Part shown: positions 9,857 through 18,373 of the stretch, one piece after another
Numbering within the stretch: the first letter of the stretch is position 1
How the letters are laid out: the number at the start of each line of letters is the position of its first letter
Assembly (NCBI RefSeq): GCF_900108225.1
Contig: NZ_FNUZ01000004.1
Location: 186,001 to 250,000, forward strand
DNA: 64,000 nucleotides
Direction of reading: 5' to 3'
Source: Thalassococcus halodurans
GTDB lineage: Bacteria > Pseudomonadota > Alphaproteobacteria > Rhodobacterales > Rhodobacteraceae
Position numbers and translations under genes: made by a program
The notes under the pieces: model-generated
Databases searched by the model: none
What the model saw: only the letters and a program-made list of their open reading frames with translations
Told to the model about the DNA's origin: nothing

Positions 9857-10450
9857 CTACAGATTGCAATAAGTGACGGCACCTGCGTCAACAGCGATAC
9901 GCCCTTGTTTTTCAAGAGCAGTAACGAGGTCTTCGCACTCCGCGATATCAAGGCTGTTGCCGAACATGCTTTTGATAGAATTTGCCAACGTTTGGGTTTT
10001 CTTGGGCAGATTTGCTTTTCGTGACTTTAAATTGGTAGTGACCAATTCAATTCTGTCTTTAATCAAGTCTTTTTGGTTAGCGGCGATAAATGGCAGCTCG
10101 CTGATCGATGTCCATCTTCGCACCTTTAAATTGTCGGCCCGCAGGTGCTCGATCAGGGGATCGTAGCCTTTGTCTTTTGATATTATGTGAAAGTAATCAC
10201 CGTCCTTAAGAGCGCACGCGCGGCCCAAGTAATAAGTGATATGAAAGTCCAAGGCATTGGCGCGAGTTTGCGAAATTGAGCAGTAAGTCGCTCTGTCGCC
10301 TAATGATTGAACCGCTTTCGCGACCTCAGTGGATATCGTTGTTTGGGTGGCTCCGACGAAAACGATTACTCGGACGTCATGCTCTAATAGGAGCCCAAAG
10401 TTCTTCGGTTGTACGTTTTCGAAATCTACAAATATGTGGTTTGTGCTCAA
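9857..10450 (-). CDS. PIN/NYN-like nuclease-fold protein
   Basis: The 197-residue product starts at TTG with GGGAC eight bases upstream. The N-terminal domain has the acidic pattern of PIN/NYN ribonuclease folds: IFVDFENVQ (D9), NALDFHITYYLG near residue 65 and FHIISKDKGYDPLIEHL near 86. A linker rich in Lys follows, then a small helical tail (about residues 150-197, TLANSIKS to VTYCNL) that could be a winged-helix or LOTUS-like RNA-binding unit. It stands alone, convergent with the hydratase gene, and is visibly AT-richer than its neighbours with different codon choice. RNA turnover or a defence role is possible; no partner gene is present. Confidence 0.65.
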   Translation of the reverse strand: MSTNHIFVDFENVQPKNFGLLLEHDVRVIVFVGATQTTISTEVAKAVQSLGDRATYCSISQTRANALDFHITYYLGRACALKDGDYFHIISKDKGYDPLIEHLRADNLKVRRWTSISELPFIAANQKDLIKDRIELVTTNLKSRKANLPKKTQTLANSIKSMFGNSLDIAECEDLVTALEKQGRIAVDAGAVTYCNL

Positions 10451-10599
10451 CGCGAATGTCCCAAATTCAAAAATCTGCCACTCTAAATCGGCGGCTAAAC
10501 TAACAGTAATTGATTGGGATTGATCAAAGCACGGTGTTCAATGATTTCAAGTCCAAAGTTTCGATCAGACCTTGAGACTGAATTTATAACTTTGTGCGG

Positions 10600-11409
10600 C
10601 TAGAGAAGTGATCCTAGTAGCTTACGTGTCGCCTCCATGACCCGTTGCAAAACTGGGCGCGGGCCTTCGGCCTCCAAAAGACCCGTCATTGGTACTTCCA
10701 GACCTAAAGGCAAATCATCCGGCAAAGCGCCTAGGAAATCGTGCAGGGGGATGTCCCCTTCACCCGGTGCCAAACGTTCGGCACGGCCCGCGAAGAGCAG
10801 GTCGTCGGTTGTATAGCTCGGCATGACGGGTGCATCGCAGAGGTGCGCAAAGCGTAGTCTGTCGCGCGGGATGGCCCGTAGCTGTTCCAGCGTGCTGCCT
10901 GATCGGTTGAAGTGCAAGCTATCGACGAGAATGCCCACTTCAGGCCCCGCGCGTTCGACCAAAGCCAAGGCGGACGTCAGGTCGGGCACAACTGTCCACG
11001 GAAAGAACTCGAACGACACGTTCAATCCGCGTTCCTGTGCCAAATCGGATAACTGGCCCAAGCGGTCTGCAAGGCGGTTGAGGTCGGGGTCATAGGGCGC
11101 GGTGATCACTTCGCGAGCGCCCAATTCGACACCTGCGTCGAGGAAGGGGATCAGGGACTTAACATCGGTGTCAGGTTCGATTTTGACGAACTCGATGTCA
11201 TGTACCTTCAGCCCAGTGTCTTTCAGCGCGGCCTTGGTGGCGCGCATCATGGCGGGATCGTCCATCAGCGGATAGCCGGGGCTGGCGTCGGTCACGCGGA
11301 TCAGACGCAGGCCCACGGCGTCAAAACCCACGTCCGCGGCCGCGTGGATCAAGTCCGGCGGGGGAAGGGTGATCGCGGTCAGATGGGCGAGGGAAAGAAG
11401 CCGTGTCAT
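10600..11409 (-). CDS. TIM-barrel sugar isomerase/epimerase-family protein
   Basis: This 269-residue protein belongs to the xylose-isomerase-like/AP endonuclease 2 superfamily. Visible metal-site landmarks are VSFEFFPWTVVP near residue 130, GILVDSLHFNRSG near 159, RLRFAHLCDAP near 185, and LGLEVPMTG near the end. Members include 3-dehydroshikimate dehydratases, inosose dehydratases and epimerases. It overlaps the upstream flavoprotein by four bases (ATGA), so the two are made together. Because the palindrome upstream of that pair is repeated before the quinate/shikimate-type operon, it may work on a related cyclic hydroxy acid; this is inference. Confidence 0.8.
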   Translation of the reverse strand: MTRLLSLAHLTAITLPPPDLIHAAADVGFDAVGLRLIRVTDASPGYPLMDDPAMMRATKAALKDTGLKVHDIEFVKIEPDTDVKSLIPFLDAGVELGAREVITAPYDPDLNRLADRLGQLSDLAQERGLNVSFEFFPWTVVPDLTSALALVERAGPEVGILVDSLHFNRSGSTLEQLRAIPRDRLRFAHLCDAPVMPSYTTDDLLFAGRAERLAPGEGDIPLHDFLGALPDDLPLGLEVPMTGLLEAEGPRPVLQRVMEATRKLLGSLL

Positions 11410-13109
11410 GATGAGCTTTCTGCTGCGTGGCGGCCTGCAATAAATCCGAAAGTCAGGGCGGGGCCCAGATTGATGCCGCCGGCGGGGTAGTGCCCGCCCA
11501 TGACGCTGGCCATGTCCGTGCCTGCCGCATAAAGGCCCGGGACGGGCGTGCCGGTGTCATCCAGAACGCGGGCTGAACCGTCTGTTTGCAGGCCCGCAAA
11601 GGTGCCGAAACTGCCGGGGATGACTTTGACCGCGTAGAACGGCGCTTTGAGGATCGGGGCGACGTTGGGGTTTGGTGTGACGTCTGGGTCGCCCTGAAGA
11701 CGCATGTAGGCGGTTGTGCCGCGTCCGAAGGCAGGGTCTTCGCCCTGTTCGGCGTGCTCATTGTAGGCCGTCACTGTGCCAGTCAGTCCATCGGGATCAA
11801 TCCCGCAGGCGCGGGCCAGATCAGCGATGGTCTTGCCGGTTTTCAGATAGCCGGACTTGATCCAACTTTGGTGCGGGACAGGTGCAAGGCGCACGATGCC
11901 CAGGCCATAGCGGCGCAGAAAGTGGTGATCGCAGATCAGCCAAGAGGCTGCTTCGGCACCTTCTGGCAGCGCGGTCAGCATGTCGCGGACGTAATCGTGA
12001 TAGCCTAAACCTTCGTTGCAGAACCGTTTTCCGTCCGCCAGCACCCCAATCACGCCGGGTTTGCCGCGGTCGATGATGTGGGGGAAAACGCCTGTCTTGC
12101 CATCCGGCCAGGTCACCTCGGACACAGGGCACCACGCACCATAGGACGCCAGATCATCCGCCTGATGGCCGCCTGCATCTTCGCCCAGTCGCAACCCGTC
12201 ACCGGTGGAGGCTTCGGTCGCAAGGGCGCGATGGGTTTCGGGATGCGGGAAGGTCCGTTTGCGGCGGGGCAGGTCGTGGGAATAACCACCGCTGGCCAGC
12301 ACGACGCCACGTTTGGCGAGGATATCGATTTCACCGTCTGGGGTGTGTAGCGTGGCCCCTTCGACTTTGCCATTGTTCTGGATCAGACGGGCGACGGCGT
12401 GTTCAGGGCGGATATCGACACCGGCATCCAGCGCGCTGCGCAGCAATCGACCAACAAGCGCGTTGCCGTTCCGAAGCTGCATGCCCCTCCCGTAAAACGC
12501 CAGATCCAACAGATGGCGGGTCACGCGACGGGTGACATAGGCCAGCGATTTCACCGACCGCATCACCGTCATAAAGGCGCGCAGGTCGGGGCCTGCCTGA
12601 ATGGTCATGCCCCAAAAGGTGGTTTCGCGCATAGGCTTGCGCAGCAGCTCCAAGTCCTTGCCCAACTTCCGCGCGTCATAGGGCCGGGCGATGACGGACC
12701 GCCCGCCGAACCCTGCGCCGGGTAGGTGGCTGTAGGTGTCAGGGATCACAGCGCCGCAGTCGAATGTCAGGTCGGTTTTGTCTTCGAAGAAGCCGACCAT
12801 TTCGGGGGCGGCCTGCAGAAAGGCATCGACCAGTTCAGGATTGAAATTGTTGCCTAAAACCGCCTCGAGGTATGTGCGCGGTCCGCTGGTGTCTTCGTCG
12901 ATGCCGTGGCGTTTTGCGACCGGATTGCAGGGGGCCCAAATCCAGCCGCCGGACCATGCCGTGGTGCCGCCGATCACGGGTTCTTTTTCAGCAAGGATCA
13001 CTTGCAGACCCGATTTCGCGGCTGTTACCGCCGCAGCGAGACCCGCAGCGCCAGAGCCGACCACCAAGAGGTCGCATGTTTCAGAAGTGGATGATGAATG
13101 CGTTGGCAC
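11406..13109 (-). CDS. KstD-family FAD-dependent oxidoreductase
   Basis: The 567-residue protein starts at GTG. It opens with the FAD-binding VVGSGAAGLAAAV (residues about 15-27) and GGTTAWSGGWIW, and ends with the flavin-contacting AAGTDMASVMGGHYPAGG and LGPALTFGFIAGRHAA. This is the pattern of 3-ketosteroid delta-1-dehydrogenases and the fumarate reductase flavoprotein group. Members of this branch also desaturate 4-oxocyclohexanecarboxylate. In this setting, dehydrogenation of a ring acid related to quinate or shikimate is more likely than steroid attack; that is inference. It is divergent from the LysR gene at 13220 and co-operonic with the TIM-barrel gene. Confidence 0.85.
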   Translation of the reverse strand: MPTHSSSTSETCDLLVVGSGAAGLAAAVTAAKSGLQVILAEKEPVIGGTTAWSGGWIWAPCNPVAKRHGIDEDTSGPRTYLEAVLGNNFNPELVDAFLQAAPEMVGFFEDKTDLTFDCGAVIPDTYSHLPGAGFGGRSVIARPYDARKLGKDLELLRKPMRETTFWGMTIQAGPDLRAFMTVMRSVKSLAYVTRRVTRHLLDLAFYGRGMQLRNGNALVGRLLRSALDAGVDIRPEHAVARLIQNNGKVEGATLHTPDGEIDILAKRGVVLASGGYSHDLPRRKRTFPHPETHRALATEASTGDGLRLGEDAGGHQADDLASYGAWCPVSEVTWPDGKTGVFPHIIDRGKPGVIGVLADGKRFCNEGLGYHDYVRDMLTALPEGAEAASWLICDHHFLRRYGLGIVRLAPVPHQSWIKSGYLKTGKTIADLARACGIDPDGLTGTVTAYNEHAEQGEDPAFGRGTTAYMRLQGDPDVTPNPNVAPILKAPFYAVKVIPGSFGTFAGLQTDGSARVLDDTGTPVPGLYAAGTDMASVMGGHYPAGGINLGPALTFGFIAGRHAAESSS

Positions 13110-13182
13110 AGAAAGCTTCCCGATTTTGCGCCAAAATCAGGGGCGGTGGCCTGTAACGTCAAATGCTTTTCTTTGCACCTTT

Positions 13183-13197
13183 TTAACATCGTGTTAA
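13183..13197. promoter_or_regulatory. LysR operator, copy 1
   Basis: TTAACATCGTGTTAA is a perfect 6+3+6 palindrome containing the LysR T-N11-A pattern. It lies between the divergent flavoprotein and LysR genes. A second copy differing only in the spacer is at 14143-14157. Confidence 0.75.
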
Positions 13198-13219
13198 GTC
13201 GCGGGAAGGAGGTGCTGCT

Positions 13220-14146
13220 ATGCCCGAAATGACGCTTAGACAAATCGAAGTGATCCGTGCCGTGATGATGACCGGCACGATCAGCGGGGCGGCTGACATG
13301 CTGAACGTGTCTGCGCCGGGCATCAGCCGATTGGTCAAACATACCGAAGAGTCGCTGGGCATCCGCCTGTTCGAACGCAAGGCAGGGCTGTTCGTGCCGT
13401 CGATCGAGGCCAGCAAGGTCTTTGATCAGGTGCGCGAGGTCTATAAAGGCGTGGCCAACCTGCAAAGCGCGGTGGGTGCCCTTCAGCAGGGCGATGATGT
13501 TGTGCTGGCCTTCGCCTCGGCCCCGTCTATCGCGCAATTCATCGCGGCGCGGGTTCTGAAACGGGTCAGGTCGCGGTATTCCGATCTGTTTATCGATCTG
13601 AACATCCTGAAAATCGAAGAGACGGTGGATTATCTGCTGCTGGAACGGGGCGAGTTCGTGATCATGAGTTCGCCGGTGCAGAACGCAGCGGTCGAGAATG
13701 ACCATATTGCCGAAGGGCGGTTGGTGGTGATTCTGCCTGAAGGTCATCGGTTGGCCGAGAAACAGGCGATCTCGGTTCATGATCTGGCCAAAGAAGACAT
13801 GATCGGGATCGATCCGAACGATCCTTATGGCCGGTTGATCAGCCAACCCTTTACCGAGGCGGGGCTAGAGTTGAAGCACTCAATGCGCGGCCGGTTTGCG
13901 CAAACGGTGGTTAGCCTTGTGCGCCACGGGTTGGGCGTGGCCGTTATCGACGAATTTTCTGTGGCCGAGGTCTATATGCCCGGTGTGGTTCGTAAACCTT
14001 TGGAACAGCACATCCCGATTTCGACGTTCGTTGTGCGTAAAAAGGGGCGGGTGCTGTCCAACTTTGCCGAATTCACCATCCAGCAATTTCGGCGTGAATT
14101 GGCCAAAGCGGTCGAAGATGGGCCGTGGTACCGCTCACATTATTAA
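13220..14146 (+). CDS. LysR-family regulator of the quinate/shikimate-type regulon
   Basis: The product has 308 residues; AAGGAGG at 206 of that kilobase (13206-13212) gives a strong ribosome site. The helix-turn-helix is MTLRQIEVIRAVMMTGTISG, with the recognition helix at VSAPGISRLVKHTEE. The remainder is the LysR effector-binding domain. The gene lies between two copies of the same palindrome: one in its own promoter and one overlapping its stop codon, directly before tctC. It therefore probably controls itself, the flavoprotein/TIM-barrel pair and the TctCBA operon. The inducer is likely a ring acid or an intermediate such as protocatechuate or dehydroshikimate, by context. Confidence 0.9.
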   Translation: MPEMTLRQIEVIRAVMMTGTISGAADMLNVSAPGISRLVKHTEESLGIRLFERKAGLFVPSIEASKVFDQVREVYKGVANLQSAVGALQQGDDVVLAFASAPSIAQFIAARVLKRVRSRYSDLFIDLNILKIEETVDYLLLERGEFVIMSSPVQNAAVENDHIAEGRLVVILPEGHRLAEKQAISVHDLAKEDMIGIDPNDPYGRLISQPFTEAGLELKHSMRGRFAQTVVSLVRHGLGVAVIDEFSVAEVYMPGVVRKPLEQHIPISTFVVRKKGRVLSNFAEFTIQQFRRELAKAVEDGPWYRSHY

Positions 14147-14157
14147 CATCATGTTAA
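14143..14157. promoter_or_regulatory. LysR operator, copy 2
   Basis: TTAACATCATGTTAA overlaps the LysR stop codon (TAA at 14144-14146) and lies about 110 bases before the tctC start. Both half-sites are identical to those of copy 1 at 13183-13197. Confidence 0.75.
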
Positions 14158-14266
14158 TCTCAGCTAATAATTGATATTTGCAGTTATCTTCTGTCAGGCT
14201 CATGACATTAAGGTCATTCGCTGGAATTGCCGGCGAACGAGAACGTGACTTGATGGGAGGACATTC

Positions 14267-15268
14267 ATGAAACGTTATCTTATCGGCGCCATCAGTGCGC
14301 TGGCTTTGACCGCGACAACCGTTGCTGCCGAATACCCCGAGAAAGAAATTCAGGGCATCATCCAGTGGGGCGCTGGTGGCTCGACTGACACTGTTATGCG
14401 TTCGGTCACCCCGCACGCCGAAGCCGCGCTTGGCGGCACTGTTGTCATGCAGAACATGACTGGCGCTGTTGGTGCGATCGCGCTGAACTACGTCGCTGAC
14501 GCCGAAGCAGACGGTTACACCGTTCTGATGGGCGCAGAAAACCCGATGCTCTACAAGATCATGGGTCTGGGCGACAAAGATTATGGCGAATTCGTTCCGA
14601 TCAACATCCTTGCACGCGGCACGCCGCTGCTGGTTGCGAACAACGACGCGCCCTTCAACTCGTACTCCGAGATGATCGCCTACGTAAAAGAAAACCCCGG
14701 CACAGTGCGCTTTGGTTCCACTGGCCCCGGCGGTCTGCCGTCTGTTGTGACAGCGATGATCAACGCGGTTGAAGGTGAGCTGGACGTAATCGCCGTTCCT
14801 TACGACGGTGACGGCCCGGCCCTGACAGGTCTGCAAGGCGGCGCAATCGATGTGATGCCTGCGGTTCTGGGTGCGGCGATCGAAGGCGTTCGCGCTGGCA
14901 ACATGAAGGCGCTGGCCGTTTTCGACACAGCCGAAAACGATAAGCTGCCGGGCGTTGAGGCCGTTGCAGAGGTAAACGACGGTTACAACACATACCTGCC
15001 GTGGGGCCCGTTCTTTGGCGTATTCGTCCCCAAAGGCACACCTGATGACGCGGTTGCCAAACTGTCTGCCGCCTATGCCGAAGGCGCGAAGAACCCCGAG
15101 TTCATCGAGCTGATGGAAGGCCGCGGCTTTACCCTGATGGGGATCTCCGGTGACGAAGCCGAAGCGTTCCTGTCCAAGTGGCAGCAAGGCACAGCATGGC
15201 TTCTGCAGGACGCAGGTCTGACCAAAGCGTCGCCCGAGGAATTCGGCATCGCACGTCCGGGCGAATAA
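14267..15268 (+). CDS. Tripartite tricarboxylate transporter substrate-binding protein (TctC family)
   Basis: The 333-residue protein has a signal peptide (MKRYLIGAISALALTATTVAA) and acts in the periplasm. GGGAGG precedes the ATG by six bases. YPEKEIQGIIQWGAGGSTDTVMR is the Bug/TctC start of lobe one; GSTGPGGLPSV near residue 146 and PYDGDGPALTGLQGGAIDV near 176 are ligand-contact regions of the family. It delivers substrate to the TctAB permease encoded next. The genes that follow suggest quinate, shikimate or dehydroshikimate as ligand, though this family binds many carboxylates. Confidence 0.93.
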   Translation: MKRYLIGAISALALTATTVAAEYPEKEIQGIIQWGAGGSTDTVMRSVTPHAEAALGGTVVMQNMTGAVGAIALNYVADAEADGYTVLMGAENPMLYKIMGLGDKDYGEFVPINILARGTPLLVANNDAPFNSYSEMIAYVKENPGTVRFGSTGPGGLPSVVTAMINAVEGELDVIAVPYDGDGPALTGLQGGAIDVMPAVLGAAIEGVRAGNMKALAVFDTAENDKLPGVEAVAEVNDGYNTYLPWGPFFGVFVPKGTPDDAVAKLSAAYAEGAKNPEFIELMEGRGFTLMGISGDEAEAFLSKWQQGTAWLLQDAGLTKASPEEFGIARPGE

Positions 15269-15377
15269 GCACCATCCCCGTCGCAGGTCACTGTGACCTG
15301 CCGGACCTTGGACGTCGCATTTCATAAAAGAGGTGCGGCGTCCTTTGACTTTAAGACGACAACACTGGGGGAGGCCC

Positions 15378-15944
15378 ATGCAACACATCGATCCGGACCA
15401 CCACGATGGCACATCCGATGCCACACCCGGCGGAGAGCCGGACAAGCGCAGACCGGGAGAGCTGGTTTTTGCCCTTGTGATGTTGCTGGCCAGCCTTTTC
15501 CTTTTGAACAGCGCCTATGGCATTGCGGGCTTTGATGCCCTGTCATCGCCGGGGGCCATTCCGATGGCCACAACGGCGGCCATGGTGCTGAGTGCTGCTG
15601 TCATTCTGTGGAACACGGCGAAACTGCCGTTGGATCGCACAGAAAGCCTAATCAAAGACATCCTGCCGCTGACTGTTGTGATGTTCGCGCTGTTTCTGGT
15701 GGCCTTCGGTGTTCTGCTGAAACCCTTGGGCTTTCTGCCCACATCGGCATTGTTCCTGATCGCCGCGATCAAGATCCTTGGCAAGCGTAGCTGGCTCTGG
15801 ACCGTGGGAATCGCGGTGTTCAGCCTTGTGGTGGTCTGGCTGATCTTCCGCATTGTGTTCACCGTTCTGATGCCCGCCGGCATCGTGCCCGAGGCCGAGT
15901 TGATCCAGTTTTTCCGAAACGTCTTTGCAGGAGGGGCGCAGTGA
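15378..15944 (+). CDS. TctB-family small permease subunit
   Basis: The small membrane subunit of the tripartite transporter has about four hydrophobic segments after a hydrophilic head of 30 residues. An in-frame GTG at 15333 would add 15 residues, but GGGGGAGG at 15367-15374 lies directly before the ATG at 15378, which gives 188 residues. The spacing is short. The stop overlaps the tctA start (TGATG). Its role with TctA in the inner membrane follows from the family. Confidence 0.88.
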   Translation: MQHIDPDHHDGTSDATPGGEPDKRRPGELVFALVMLLASLFLLNSAYGIAGFDALSSPGAIPMATTAAMVLSAAVILWNTAKLPLDRTESLIKDILPLTVVMFALFLVAFGVLLKPLGFLPTSALFLIAAIKILGKRSWLWTVGIAVFSLVVVWLIFRIVFTVLMPAGIVPEAELIQFFRNVFAGGAQ

Positions 15945-17455
15945 TGGAAACGTTGATGCACTTCCTGACCGTTTTCTCGGACCCGCAGTTGTTGCTGCTC
16001 GTGGGTCTTGGCACCTTTGCCGGTGTCTATGTCGGTGCGATCCCCGGCCTGTCGGTGACGATGGCCGTGTCGATCCTGATCTCCTTTACCTTCTCGTGGG
16101 ATGTCTATCCGGCGATCTCGTTGATGATCGGCATCTATATGGGGGGCGTTTACGGTGGCTCGCGGACGGCGATCCTGTTGAATATCCCAGGTGCCCCTTC
16201 GGCGATTGCAACAGCGTTGGATGGCTATCCCATGGCCAAACGCGGCGAGGCGGGTACAGCCATTGGTGTGACCACGGTTATGTCCTTCATCGGTGGCTTT
16301 ATCGGCATCGGCGTTCTGGCGCTGGCGGCACCCTTCGTGTCGGACTTCGCGCTGAAATTCCAGCCGCGCGACTACATGCTGCTGGCGATCCTTGGTATTC
16401 TGCTGGTGGGCTCGCTGAGCCAAGGCAGCCTTGTGAAGGGCATCTTCGCCGGTGCTTTGGGCATCGCGATTGGCGCAGTGGGCCGTGACCCGCTGACCTT
16501 TGCGGAACGCTTTACCTTTGACTTCCGCCTGATGGAGGGCGGTATTTCGTTCATCGCGGTGATGATCGGTATGTTCGGCGTGTCCGAGGCGCTGCTGCAA
16601 CTTCACCACGTCGACAAGGACGCCGTGCGTCAAAAGATCACCCGCATTGTGCCGTCGCTGGCGACCGTGAAAAAACACCTGCCGCTGTCTGTGCAGACAT
16701 CAACTATCGGGGTGACCATTGGCGCACTGCCGGGCACCGGTGGCGATATCGCGGCGCTGATGGCCTATGACCACGCCAAGCGTGTCACCAAGAACCCTGA
16801 TCGTGAATTCGGCGATGGCGCGATGGAGGGTCTTGTGGCCCCTGAGACCGCCAACAACGCCGCCGTGGGCGGGGCCTTTATCCCGATGATGACACTGGGC
16901 ATCCCCGGTGATGCGGTCACCGCGATCATGATCGGTGCGCTGTTCATTCACGGCCTGAACCCCGGCCCCATGCTGATGATCGACCAGCCGGATATGTTCT
17001 GGTTCATCGTTGGCTGTCTGGTGATGGCAAACTGCTTTATGCTTCTGTTCGGCCTGACAGGGATCAAGCTGTTCACCAAGATCGTCGAAATGCCCCGCAG
17101 TGTGCTGATCCCGTTGATCATGCTGCTGTCCATCGTGGGTGCGTTTGCGGTGAATAACTCGATCACCGATGTCTACTGGATGCTGGGCTTTGGTGTCTTT
17201 GGCTACTTCATGCGCCACTACGGCTATCCGTTGGGGCCGGTCATTCTGGGCGTGATCCTGTCGCGCCTTCTGGACGACAACTGGCGCCGCGCGATCATTT
17301 CGGAACGTGAAGATCTGGGCAACTTCTTTGCCGGTGTCTTCGGCAGCCCGCTGTCCACCGTTCTTCTGATCGCAGTGGTTCTGATTTTTGTCAGCCAGAC
17401 ACCGGTCTGGGCATGGGGCAAATCCCGCATCTTCGCAAAAAAGGAAAACACCTGA
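15944..17455 (+). CDS. TctA-family large permease subunit
   Basis: This 503-residue membrane protein has about twelve hydrophobic segments and forms the translocation path, probably driven by an ion gradient. Family landmarks are AIPGLSVTMAVSIL near residue 30, GGSRTAILLNIPGAPSA near 70 and GALPGTGGDIAALMAYDHAKR near 260. GGAGG at 15930-15934 serves the ATG at 15944; a GTG at 15941 is also in frame. The stop overlaps the dehydrogenase start by one base (TGATG), so uptake and first oxidation are co-translated. Confidence 0.93.
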   Translation: METLMHFLTVFSDPQLLLLVGLGTFAGVYVGAIPGLSVTMAVSILISFTFSWDVYPAISLMIGIYMGGVYGGSRTAILLNIPGAPSAIATALDGYPMAKRGEAGTAIGVTTVMSFIGGFIGIGVLALAAPFVSDFALKFQPRDYMLLAILGILLVGSLSQGSLVKGIFAGALGIAIGAVGRDPLTFAERFTFDFRLMEGGISFIAVMIGMFGVSEALLQLHHVDKDAVRQKITRIVPSLATVKKHLPLSVQTSTIGVTIGALPGTGGDIAALMAYDHAKRVTKNPDREFGDGAMEGLVAPETANNAAVGGAFIPMMTLGIPGDAVTAIMIGALFIHGLNPGPMLMIDQPDMFWFIVGCLVMANCFMLLFGLTGIKLFTKIVEMPRSVLIPLIMLLSIVGAFAVNNSITDVYWMLGFGVFGYFMRHYGYPLGPVILGVILSRLLDDNWRRAIISEREDLGNFFAGVFGSPLSTVLLIAVVLIFVSQTPVWAWGKSRIFAKKENT

Positions 17456-18318
17456 TGACGGCCAAGCCGGATCTTAAACTGGGTCTGATCGGCGACAATA
17501 TCGCGCGGTCTCGCTCTCCCTTGCTGCACCGGCTGGCTGGCCAGCAGAATGGCATGGAGGTGCAGTACGACCGTCTGATCCCCAAGGATATGAACGAAGA
17601 CTTCGATACTGTGTTCGGCAAATGCGTCGAGCGCGGGTATCGCGGGATCAACGTGACTTATCCCTACAAGGAGCGCGCGGCCAAGGTTGTGACCATCGAC
17701 GATCCGATGGTCCGCGCCATCGGTGCCGTGAACACTGTTCTGTTCGAAGCCGACGGCCCGAAAGGCCAGAACACCGATTACAGCGGATTTATCGCGGCCT
17801 ATCGTCTGGCCCGTGCTGACAAAGCGCCGGGCGTTTGCTGTCTGATCGGCACCGGCGGTGTGGGACGTGCGCTTGCCTTTGGGCTGGTCGAGCTGGGCGC
17901 ATCGGAACTACGGCTGGTGGATCGTGAGGCGGATAAGGCCAAGGCGCTGGCGGATGAACTGGCGGCATTGGGCAGCAAGACAAAGATCGTTGTGGAAACC
18001 GACGCGGTTGTGGCTGCAACCGGTGCAACGGGTCTGCTGAACGGCACGCCTGTTGGCATGGTCGGCTATGGCGGCACACCGCTTGCGGCGTCGGCAATGG
18101 ATGGCGCGGAATGGGCCTTTGATGCGGTCTATACGCCCGTTGATACGCAATTCCTGACCGATGCCGAAGCTGCCGGTCTGGATGTGATTTCCGGTTACGA
18201 GTTGTTTTTCTTCCAAGGCGTTCATGCATGGGCGCATTTCTCTGGCACGGCACTGGATCAGGACGGGCTGCGCAAAGCCCTGCTTGAAACGGTCGAGCCA
18301 GAGCTGAAGTCCGCTTAA
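17455..18318 (+). CDS. Shikimate/quinate dehydrogenase-family protein
   Basis: The 287-residue AroE-fold protein would oxidise quinate or shikimate to the 3-dehydro compound with NAD(P). The substrate domain shows SRSPLLHRLAG near residue 20, GINVTYPYKE near 65 and GAVNTV near 86. The nucleotide domain opens with GTGGVGRALAFGLVELG near residue 126. It has the catalytic Lys of the NVTYPYK motif. Placement between a carboxylate transporter and a dehydroshikimate dehydratase points to catabolic (QuiA/YdiB-like) rather than biosynthetic duty; no other aroE-like gene is in the window. Confidence 0.88.
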   Translation: MTAKPDLKLGLIGDNIARSRSPLLHRLAGQQNGMEVQYDRLIPKDMNEDFDTVFGKCVERGYRGINVTYPYKERAAKVVTIDDPMVRAIGAVNTVLFEADGPKGQNTDYSGFIAAYRLARADKAPGVCCLIGTGGVGRALAFGLVELGASELRLVDREADKAKALADELAALGSKTKIVVETDAVVAATGATGLLNGTPVGMVGYGGTPLAASAMDGAEWAFDAVYTPVDTQFLTDAEAAGLDVISGYELFFFQGVHAWAHFSGTALDQDGLRKALLETVEPELKSA

Positions 18319-18373
18319 CGCGGCGATCAAGGTGCGGGTAAGCCGGCGCTGGTGTGACAGAGAAGGACAAAAG

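Noticed and set aside
14135-15445. 436-codon minus-strand frame opposite tctC
   Set aside because: It covers the transporter gene in mirror reading and its translation is rich in Cys/His/Arg without domain features.
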